Under the pieces are notes generated by a model that saw only the letters and a program-made list of their open reading frames with translations, was not told the origin of the DNA and did not search any database. A program made the position numbers and the translations under genes. This document shows, in pieces, positions 1-14,049 of a DNA stretch of 64,000 nucleotides. This stretch comes from Elephas maximus indicus (taxonomy: Eukaryota; Chordata; Mammalia; Proboscidea; Elephantidae): positions 92,062,968 through 92,126,967 of the forward strand of contig NC_064830.1 in the NCBI RefSeq assembly GCF_024166365.1. Direction: 5' to 3'. Positions within the stretch are counted from its first letter, which is position 1. Each line of letters begins with the position of its first letter.

Positions 1-94
1 CCCCTGCCAGGGGTGACTTGACAATGCCTGGAACGGGAGTGGGTGTCAGGGCCTGTCTCTTCCATGGCAGCCCTGAGCCCTGCCGAGGCCTCAC

Positions 95-5655
<5,561 letters not shown>

Positions 5656-5850
5656 AGTGCCCTCTCAGCAGCTCGCGGCCCGTGGGCGGCGGCGGGATCA
5701 GCACCGAGGCGTCCGGACAGCTCCCGGGATCCCGGGCGGGGGCGGGGCGTGAGGCGGCCAATCGGAGGGCCAGATCCCCCGCCCCCAACGGCGCCGCCGA
5801 TTGGCTGCTAAGCAAGACAATAACCCCGCCGGGGGCCGCTGCTTTAAAGG
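5656..5850 (-). promoter_or_regulatory. ACTL6B: ACTL6B promoter / 5' UTR: paired CCAAT boxes and a split RE1-like site
   Basis: GC-rich, CpG-containing segment directly upstream of the ACTL6B start codon. Two NF-Y type boxes face each other: CCAAT at 5758-5762 and ATTGG at 5800-5804. Between them and the start codon, TCAGCACC (5698-5705) and GGACAGCTCC (5715-5724) match the left and right halves of the REST/NRSF element, separated by nine bases. No TATA box is evident. The start site is inferred to lie roughly between 5660 and 5750. Confidence 0.6.
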
Positions 5851-6269
5851 GGCAGACTCCTCAACATCTGGCTGAGGGGAGGAGGTAGGGGAACAGCGAG
5901 GGTGCAGAGACCGACCATAAGAGATAGGCCCACACAGTAGTAAAGAGATGGACACCCCGCCCATTCGGAGACCAGCACTCCGGTGGGTGACTGGTGGGGC
6001 CCCTGCTCCTTTATTTGTTTAAAGGGGACAGGGGAAGAGGGCGCCATAGTCCTGGAGAGTCGTCCACCGTCTTGCTCCAGAGCTCTGGTCCGCAAAGCCC
6101 AGGCCTGAGAGAAATCGAGGGAGAGGGAGGGGAGGGAAGAAGAAGGGAAAGAGGTACGGGGGCGGGGGGGGGGGTGGTGCGTGTCTTCGTCCTTTCCCAG
6201 TGTCTTTCCACCCCTGTCTTTCTGATGGCTTTCTCTTTTTCTCCCCTGTTCTCTGATGCCTGGGCCTCA

Positions 6270-6346
6270 CACATGCACATGTGTACACACACATACACAT
6301 GCGTACACACGCATACACGTGTGCATACACACACATACCCACTCAC
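6270..6346. repeat. CA-rich degenerate microsatellite
   Basis: Alternating ACAC/CATACAC sequence with interspersed GCGTACAC units. It is complementary in character to the GT-rich tract at 6573-6680. Confidence 0.8.
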
Positions 6347-6572
6347 ACATAGGACCTCAGCTAATCCAGCCTTAGCTTCCTTTCCCAAGGCTTCTCTCTT
6401 CAGCCCGTTGTTCTGCTCTGGAGGCATTTATTAAGCAAGTTGGTTTTCTACTGGGAGGTTTCTAGCCTCTTCTGGGCTCCTGGCATGACACCACCTCCAC
6501 AGTGATTTTAATAGTGAAGGGAAGGAGCAGTGCTGACAGCCTGGGTTAGCCAGAGACTCTTGTATGATCATT

Positions 6573-6680
6573 TGTGTGTAGCTGTGTGCTTGTATGTCCA
6601 TGTTTATGTGTGTTGGTATATGTGTGCACGTGCATACGTGTGTGTATGTGTGTACTTATGTGCATGCGTATACATGTGCA
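6573..6680. repeat. GT-rich degenerate microsatellite
   Basis: Alternating TGTGTG / TGCATG sequence with the opposite strand bias to the CA tract about 250 bases upstream. Confidence 0.75.
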
Positions 6681-7259
6681 TTGAGGGCCTTTCCATCTGC
6701 TTGTTGGCGGGGGGAACGTTAAGACCGGAGATGACAGAGAGAGGGAATTGTGTGACTGCCACAATGCCCCTGAAGTTTCTGCTCACCAGACACCCACTCT
6801 GGAAGAGGTCTTACCTTTCCCCACCAGAAGGACATTTGATCTCAGCTGGCTTAGTGGCTCCCTACTGGTAACAGTGACATCTTATGTGCCCTGGATTGGT
6901 TGCAGGCCCAGGTCTGGATCACCAGGCTTGGAGGGGTCCAGTCTGCAGTGGGAAGGGTCAGATGTAGGGGAGAAGGCACTGACCCAGGAGCTGGGAGATT
7001 GAGACTCTCCTGAGTGACCCTGGCCAATCATTGGCCTCTCTATAAATTGAGGCCTGTATGAATTGAATGAGCCCCTAAACCTCTTAGAGCCTGCATTTCT
7101 TCATCTTTCAAAGTGTTGAAGTGAGGAGTAAAGAACACCAAAGAATTTGATTCATGGCCTGCATGGCCTGTTGACAATGGTGTTGCTTCACCTCCCATGT
7201 GAGTTCACCTTTTCAATTCCCCTGCACCACGCCCACCCCCAGATTCAGAAATTGCCCCA

Positions 7260-7400
7260 ATTGGGAGAAATTTTAGTGATCATTGATCCAATCTGTGGAT
7301 TTTACAGGGGTTTCTTCAGATAGTGGCAGGGCCTTGTCTTGGTCCCACAGCTCACTGGGCGCAGAGCCAGGACTAGAATCTAGATCCTCTTATCAGCCAG
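7260..7400 (-). repeat. MIR fragment
   Basis: Reverse MIR core recognised from 'cccacagctcactgggcgca' and 'gagccaggactagaatc'. Old and diverged. Confidence 0.5.
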
Positions 7401-7799
7401 TTGAGAGAAGACCTTGTTTCATAACAACTCTGTGTTCCTCTTCAAGCTTCATTGTCCTCCATTGTAGAACACCTGGTGGTGAGGACTCAATGTGATACCA
7501 TAGTCAAGTGTCTGGCTAAGAGTAGGGCGACAGGACTACTCCATAAAGACTGGGTCTTCAGAATGTCCCTGGGGAGATTTTGAGGCTTTAATATTATAAC
7601 GCATAAGTTAGAAGTCTTTAGACTCTCTGGTAATGAGAAGAGAATTTTATTCTCAAGGCTGGTGAAAAAGCTACAGTCTTCTAAGTATAGGACTGAATTG
7701 GTTTATGTCCCTGTCAACTGTAGCCAGTTTTCATTTGTCATGGGATCTGACATGAGATTCTACTCTATTATGGAGGTGTTTAAGGTGAAGGTAGTTAGT

Positions 7800-8190
7800 G
7801 TATTTAATTTGTTCATTCATTGATTCAACAAACATTTTTTTATGCTGACTGTGTTCCAGGGAACATGCTAGGTGTGAGAATACTGAGGTACATAAGATAG
7901 ATTCTTGCTCTCAGAGAGTCTTGGTGCAATGGGGAGCTCAGACATGAATGAAAATGAGGTGCAACAGAGGCCTAGAGGATGGAGGGACTGTCTCTGAGAG
8001 TCCAGAAAGGCTTCTAGAAGTGAAGTTTGAAGTGAATCATGAACTATGCAGGTAATGGCATGTGCAAAAGTGCTGAGACATGAATATTTCTGACATAAGG
8101 GTTTATGTGGGAATAGTTAGGAGCTCAGTTTAGAAGGAGGGTTGGATATGAGTTGGTGGGAGAAAGTAGCATCAGTGGGGAATGAGATTG
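7800..8190 (-). mobile_element. LINE-2 3' fragment
   Basis: Starts with the reverse complement of the L2 3' end ('gttcattcattgattcaac') and continues with the L2 tail phrase 'gtaatggcatgtgcaaaagt'. Ancient mammalian repeat. Confidence 0.6.
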
Positions 8191-8204
8191 GAAAAGTAAT
8201 CAGA

Positions 8205-8371
8205 GGTCAGCTCCTTTATTTAGCAAATTCAAAGCATCTACTATGTGCCAGGCACTGTTATAAACACTTTACAAACAATAAGTCATTTAATCCTCATAAC
8301 GTGATTATTATCCCCATTTTGCAGATGGGGAAACAGAGGTATGGAGAGGTTAAGTGACTTGACCAAGGTTA
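8205..8371 (-). repeat. MIR SINE, left part, split by an RTE insertion
   Basis: Reverse MIR: 'ctatgtgccaggcactgtta' through 'ggttaagtgacttg'. The last 112 bases (8260-8371) recur at 9780-9893 on the other side of the RTE element, where the MIR continues to about 9930. The two pieces therefore look like one MIR split by the insertion. Confidence 0.8.
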
Positions 8372-9779
8372 TGGTTGTTGTTAGGTGCCATCTAGTTGAT
8401 TTCAACTCATAACAACCCTACGTACAACAGAACAAAACACTGCCTGGTCCTGTGCCACCTCACAATCATTGCTATGTTTGAGCCCATTGTTGCAGCCACT
8501 GTGTCAATCCATCTCACTGAGGGCTGGCTGAGTTATCTTGGGCTGCTCTAACTAAATACCACAAGTGGATGGCTTTAACAAACATAATTTTATTCTCTCA
8601 AAGTCCAGGAGTCTACAAGTTTGAGTTAAGGTGCCAGCTCCAGGAGAAGGCTTTCTTTGGAGCAAGGTTCTTTCTCACGAGGAAAAGTCCTTGTCATCAA
8701 TTTTCCTCTGGTCTAGAAGCTTCTCGGCACAGGAATCCCAGGTCCAAAGGACACATTCTGCTCTGGGGCTGCTTTCTTGGTATATGAGCCCCCTGTCTCT
8801 CTGCTCACTCCTCTTATATCTCAAAAGAGATTGACTTAAGACACAATCTAATCTTTTAAATTGAGTCTTGCCTCATTAAAGTAACTGTTGCTAATCCCAT
8901 TTCATTAACATCATAAAGGTAGGATTTAAAACACCTAGGAAAATCACATCAGATGACAAAGTGGTAGACAATCACACAATACTGGGAATCATGGCCTAGT
9001 CAAGTTGACACACATTTTGGGGGAACACAATTCAATCCATGATGAGAGTCTTCCTCTTTTTCATTGACCCTCTGCTATACCAAGCATGATGTCCTTCTCC
9101 AAGGACTGGTCCTTCCTCATAACATGTTCAAAGTATGTGAGACAAAGTCTTGCCACTCTTGCTTCTAAGGAGCATTCTGGTTGTACTTCTTCCAAGACAG
9201 ATGTGTTTGTTCTTCTTGCAGTTCATGGTGTATTCAATATTCTTTGACAACAGCACAATTCGAAGGTGTCAATTCTTGTTTGGTCTTCCTTATTCATTGT
9301 CCAGCTTTCAGATGCATATAAGGTAATTGAAAATACCATGGCTTGGGTCAGGTGCATCTTATTGCTCAAAGTGACATCCTTACTTTTCCACACTTTAAAG
9401 AGGTCTTTTGCAGCAGAGTTGCCCAATGCAATGCATCTTTTGATTTCTTGACTGCTGCTTCCATGGGTGTTGATTGTAGATCCAAGTAAAATGAAATCCT
9501 TGACAACTTCAATCTTTTCTCTGTTTATCATGATATTGCTTATTAGTCCAGTTGTGAGGGTTTTTGTTTTCTTTATGTTGAGATGCAATCCATACTGAAG
9601 GGTGTAGTCTTTGATCTTCTTCAGTAAGTGCTTCAAGTTCTCTTTGCTTTCTGCAAGCAAGGTTGTGTCATCTGCATATTGCAGGTTGTTAATGCTGTTT
9701 TTCTCCACTTCTGATGCAGCATTCTTCTTCATATAGTTCAGCTTCTCGGATTACTTTCTCAGCATACAGATCGAATAAG
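8372..9779 (-). mobile_element. RTE-clade LINE (RTE1/BovB-like), 5'-truncated, with a nested LTR
   Basis: Non-LTR retrotransposon in minus orientation. A 169-codon frame at 9223-9732 encodes the reverse-transcriptase palm with QYADDTTLLAESKENLKHLL (YADD catalytic motif), followed by INTHGSSSQEIKRCI and ESWTMNKEDQTRIDTFELC, as in RTE/BovB elements. The 3' end lies at 8372 (sense-strand end ggcacctaacaacaac). Sequence 8527-9045 is a later LTR insertion. RTE elements are abundant in afrotherians, which supports the host assignment. Endonuclease and N-terminal RT are missing because of 5' truncation. Confidence 0.85.
8527..9045 (-). mobile_element. Solo LTR, MaLR-like (ERVL-related), inserted in the RTE LINE
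   Basis: Fossil LTR. Its reverse complement begins TGGATTGAATTGTGTT and matches the two better-preserved copies at 51,993-52,734 and 56,052-56,740 along its length. The RTE sequence resumes on each side, so the LTR arrived later. No internal region is present, so this is a solo LTR. Confidence 0.7.
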
Positions 9780-9930
9780 ATAAATGCTTTGCAAATAATA
9801 AGACATTTAATCCTAATAACGGCCTAATTATTATACCCATTTTCAGCTGGGGAAACAGAAGTGTAGCGAGGTTAAGTGACTTGCCTAAGGTTACCCATCT
9901 GGTAAGTGCCAGAGCTGGGATTTGAACCAA
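9780..9930 (-). repeat. MIR SINE, right part, split by the RTE insertion
   Basis: Continuation of the MIR at 8205-8371. It begins with the 114-base duplicate of the left flank and then extends into 'ggtaagtgccagagctggga', which is absent on the left. Confidence 0.8.
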
Positions 9931-9964
9931 AGCATGTGAAAAATGCTTACCCTGGGGCAAATGT

Positions 9965-10880
9965 TGTCATGCTTTTATTCATTCCATAAATGTTCCCTAT
10001 GTAATGATAACCCGTTAACCAAACCCGTTGCCATCAAGTCAGTTCCAACTCATAGCAACCCTATAGGACAGAGTAGAACTGCCCCATAGTTTCCAAGGAG
10101 TGCCTGGTGGATCCAAACTGCCGACCTTTTGGTTAGCAGCCATAGCTCTCAACCACTATGCCACCAGGGTTTCCTATGTACCCGATAAAAAAAATAGGCA
10201 CTGGGAATAAAATGGCTCATAAAACTTGATCCATAGAGTTTATTGTTTATCCAGGAAGATGGATGATGAAACAATTAATTCAATAAAGTCAGCTGGAGAT
10301 TCTCACATTTCATGCCCGCATTCAGACTGGCTGAACCTGAGCCCCTGGTAATGATTCCAAGGTGGCAGGAACAGGCCCTCTGATCCTACAGCTTAGAAAT
10401 GAGTTGGCATCTTGTGGGGACCTGACCATTGCTTGTCGAACTCTCACCCAGCCATCTGCCAGGTAAACCAAGTTCCTTGGCTTCTCAGGGAGCCCCTGGC
10501 CTAGTGCAGGTGGCAAATGCCCAGGAATAAATAAAGGCTGCAATAGGAATGAAGCCAGCATTGCAGAGGGGCACCAATAACAGTGAAGTTAAGGAGTGCT
10601 TCACAGAAGAGGCAATATTTAAAAGAAGCCTGGGGAAATGACCTGAATTTTTCCAGCTGATAAGGAAGTGGTGTTGGAGTGGGGGTGGAAGGCATTCTGA
10701 ATAGGGGGAACAAGACCAAGTCTGTGTGTCCCATAAAGAGGCTTTGGCCTTCTACTACACGGTTTTGAATGGGAAAGTTATATGACCCAATTTGCATTTT
10801 AGAAATATATCTCTGGCAACAATTTGGAAGGTTGATCAGAAAGAAACAGGCAAAAACCAAGGTATGTGGCATGCGCAGAA
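9965..10880 (-). mobile_element. LINE-2 fragment interrupted by an AfroSINE
   Basis: Reverse L2 tail ('cttttattcattccataaat') resumes after the AfroSINE at 10012-10173. It continues through phrases typical of the L2 3' region around 10,600-10,830. Confidence 0.55.
10012..10173 (-). mobile_element. AfroSINE
   Basis: tRNA-derived SINE specific to Afrotheria. Reverse reading with 'ccctataggacagagtagaa' and terminal 'ccaccagggtttcc'. Related short flanks (cctatgta...) at both ends are a probable target-site duplication. Confidence 0.9.
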
Positions 10881-11275
10881 ATGATGGATTTAATACTTAA
10901 GAGGTAGCATTGACAGGATTTATTCTCCAAGGAAAGACTGCTAGCCTTACTCTAATACCTCTGTCCTTCTTTCTTTATTAATGTTTTAGCTAGGTACATG
11001 GCTAGATATTACATTTTCCAGCCTTTCTTGCATCTGGCCAACTTCTGAGTAAAAGTTAGTGGTGTTCTTAAACAAAAAGGACTTGTACTTCCTACCTCAA
11101 CTCCCTTCTCAATGGATGAGATTCAGATATAATGGTGGGAGCTGCTAGAGCCACTTTGGACCCTGAGATGGAAGCTTATGTTAAGGATGACAGAGATGCC
11201 TCCACAGTCCTGGAGTGTCTGTCTACTTTGGAGTTGTTGCTTAAGCCACTATATTTTTGAGTCTCTTTTTTATAG

Positions 11276-11442
11276 CGGAAATCCTGGTGGTTAAGAGTTA
11301 AGGCTGCTCACCAAAAGGCTGGCAGTTCAAATCCGCCAGGCACTGCTTGGGAACCCTATGGGGCAATTCTACTCTGTCCTATAGGTGGCTGTGAGTCGGA
11401 ATTGACTCGACAGCAATGGGTTTGTTTTTTTGTTGTTGTTGT
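11276..11442 (+). mobile_element. AfroSINE
   Basis: Forward copy: tRNA-like head, B-box-like 'ggctggcagttcaaatccg', then 'ttctactctgtcctatagg' and a T/G-rich tail. Confidence 0.9.
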
Positions 11443-11539
11443 GGATGTTGTAGCTCCTTAGACTGGACTCTAACTAGTTCACTATCCATTGGGAAGCTCC
11501 TGGGTGCATGGCGGTGTTAACTGGGTCAAGAGAAGAACA

Positions 11540-12150
11540 GGGTGGGGAAGAGTGAGGTGGGTGGAAAATGATCAATTTCGTTTTGAATATGTCGAGTGTG
11601 AGATATCTGTGAGCAGTGAGGTGTAGTAAATGTTTTAACAACGATCTTTTTTGGGGGCGTGCAGAATCCTGATCTGAAGCATTTGATTTCCATGGTGTAA
11701 ATACTCTCACCATGACTGATTTCAAGTTACTACCACCAATATGACTTCACTAATCAAGGAGTTGGGAAGAGAAGTATACAATCGGCTCTTGTGAGCTGGT
11801 ATGAGCTGGCATAAGCTGACTCCATTAGCAACCAAATGGAGATACTCAATCTGCAATCGGACATACACCAAGTCTGCATATGGGGAGAAAAATGTGAACT
11901 GGAGATGGAGGTTTGAGAATTATGAGCAACTAGGGTAGCTAAAGTCACAGTAATGGATGAAATCACCAATGAATAACATGGAGAGTGAGAAGAGAAGAGA
12001 AGGAGGCTGAAGTTGGGATCCTGGGAAACCAGTGTTTACAGGGTGCCCTGAGGAGGAGGAGGCCAAGGAGAGGACTGAGAAAGAACAGTCAGAGGGAGGA
12101 GAAAGTGTCCCAACAATCCACTGGAGTCAGTTCCTCCACACATGCTAAGG
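11540..12150. repeat. Old L2-like or other mammalian-wide repeat
   Basis: Phrases around 11,575-11,620 and 11,940-11,990 ('gatgaaatcaccaatgaata') resemble conserved parts of ancient mammalian repeats, probably L2. Low certainty about family and ends. Confidence 0.35.
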
Positions 12151-12365
12151 GGCTTCTGCCTTCTCAGGGAAGTTGGTCATCCATTGGGCATCCCCTACCT
12201 CTCTGTATCCTTCTTCTCTTTTTCTCCTGTCCCTCCCAGCAGCATCTAAACAAGCACCAGGAACTCCCATCAAAAAACAAATAACTTGACTGTAATCTCC
12301 TCCCACTGCGGATGCATCTTTCTGCACCCCCTCCAAGCCAAGGTTCCCAAAGGGTTGGCCACTTT

Positions 12366-12432
12366 GGTGGTCCCACTGCCTCGTTTCCCACTCACCCTTG
12401 GTGGTCCCACTGCCTCGTTTCCCACTCACCCT
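12366..12432. repeat. 34-bp tandem duplication
   Basis: Unit starting ggtggtcccactgcctcg occurs at 12366-12399 and again, almost complete and identical, from 12400. Confidence 0.9.
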
Positions 12433-12989
12433 CAGCCCACTGTAAGCATACTCCTGATCCCACCATCCACTGCAAATGCTCTAGACAAAGTTAGCCGAGG
12501 CCTGCCTCCATGCTGCTCAATCCTGTGCGCACTTCTCAGTCCAGTTTTGCTTCATCTCTCTGCAGCATTCAACACAGTTTACCATTCCCTTTTTGGAACA
12601 CTCTTTTCTTTTGATTTCTGGAACTCCACATTCTCCTGATTTTATTCTTGGCATCTTGCTCTCTTCTGTCTGACTTCTAAATGTTGGAATTCCTGAGGGT
12701 TTGGTCTTAGGCCATCTCGTTTTCTCCTTGAACCTCTTTATCACTTCATCTGCTCTAATATCCCACTCACTCCCAAGGCTCTATTCCAACCCAGACTTCT
12801 CTACTGAGCCTCAGAGCTGCTTCTACAGCTGCCTATTGAACATTTCTCTTTGCATGTCTCATAGGCAACTTGTACCTAACACCTTCCAACCTAAAACTCT
12901 TCATCTTCCTCCCCAAATGTGTCCCCTCTCAAGTGTTCTTGTCTCAGTGAATGATGCTTCCAGGCAATCAGCACTAATTGTTATTCAAT

Positions 12990-13135
12990 GATTATCTGCC
13001 ATCTGTCTCCTTACCATAAGCCCCATACAGGCAGAAGATAGTGCACATGTTGTTTATGGTTGTATCTGCACTGCCTATGACAGTGCCTGATACCAAATTG
13101 GGGCTCGATAAATATTTGTGGAATGAATTAAAACA
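12990..13135 (+). mobile_element. LINE-2 3' end
   Basis: Forward L2 3' terminus recognised from 'gctcgataaatatttgtgga' followed by 'atgaatt'. Confidence 0.55.
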
Positions 13136-13204
13136 GGGAAGTATATTAGGACAGAAACAAAGTGAGAGGAGCAGTGCCAGATCCCCTGGTGAGATTAACA
13201 AAAT

Positions 13205-13855
13205 TTGGTTCTTATCCTAGGCGGTTTTCTGAGTGATTTTAGAGAAGTCATTTTGCCCATCTGTAAATTGAGGAAATTGAAATAAATGATCTGTAAAGTC
13301 CCTTCCAAACGCTAACATGTTACTGACATCTATTACCTACTGTTGATGGTTCATTGAATTGGTAGATGCACACAAATAGGATTTGTGCATAACTAAGAAT
13401 GTGACATTTTATTGTCTTAAAAAAGTGTGCTTTGAAAACCTATTTGTAATGTCCTTCACAGAGGTCAATTTTAATACTTTAACTTTTAAATTGCACAAGA
13501 ACTCAATGAAAGCTATTTGTTGACTTGAACTTTCCAAAGCATTTTCCCAATTCATGGAGATCTCATAACAGTCCAAGAGAGTTGCAGAGAGGTAGCCATC
13601 AATACTCTCATTTTACAGATGGGGGAACTGAAGACTGAAGCCTGTGATGAGCCACAGGGGGATTGCATCAAGAGGCCAGTATTGATACAATCGCATAGTA
13701 AAGTTAAGGCTGCCTTGGTTCACGTCTCCATTCTGCAGCCCTAAGTATCTGTTTCCGCTACTATGAAACGGAGATAATGCTAGTACTTAACCTCACAAGG
13801 ATTGTCATGCGGATTAAATAAGTATGGAACTCAATAAACACGAGTTGTTACTACA
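13205..13855. repeat. Cluster of three MIR fragments
   Basis: Forward MIR at about 13205-13310 ('ttttgcccatctgtaaattg'), reverse MIR at about 13540-13700 ('ctctcattttacagatgggg') and forward MIR at about 13700-13855 ('tacttaacctcacaaggatt'). All are old and diverged. Confidence 0.5.
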
Positions 13856-13867
13856 GAGTCAAGCAGT

Positions 13868-13940
13868 CCTGTAAAAAAAAACCAGTGCCGTCGTGTAAAA
13901 CCCATCCACTGCCGTCGAGTCGATTCCGCCGCCCTGTAAA
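13868..13940 (-). mobile_element. Strongly 5'-truncated AfroSINE 3' end
   Basis: Only the SINE tail is present (A-run plus 'ccactgccgtcgagtcgatt'), preceded by a short second partial tail. The flanks cctgtaaa on both sides look like the target-site duplication. Confidence 0.7.
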
Positions 13941-14049
13941 GAGCTCTATAAAAGCCCCCTGGCAACACTGGAGAACTGCCTGGGCAGAACCCTTCTTACA
14001 GCATCCCCAGAGGCCGGCACAGGCCCCCACCCATTTCTACTCAGTGACT

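Larger units (their letters stand above)
5860..7790. other. Intergenic, mostly unique, with CA and GT tracts
   Basis: Region upstream of ACTL6B. It holds a G-run at 6162-6175 (possible G-quadruplex), CA-rich tracts at 6270-6346, GT-rich tracts at 6573-6680 and a MIR fragment at about 7260-7400. The reading frames across it are low-complexity and I see no gene. Confidence 0.5.

Noticed and set aside
9223-9732. 169-codon minus-strand frame as a host gene
   Set aside because: The YADD reverse-transcriptase motif and surroundings identify it as part of an RTE LINE.
11276-11442. tRNA-like head with A and B boxes
   Set aside because: It is the tRNA-derived head of an AfroSINE, repeated many times in the window, not a functional tRNA gene.
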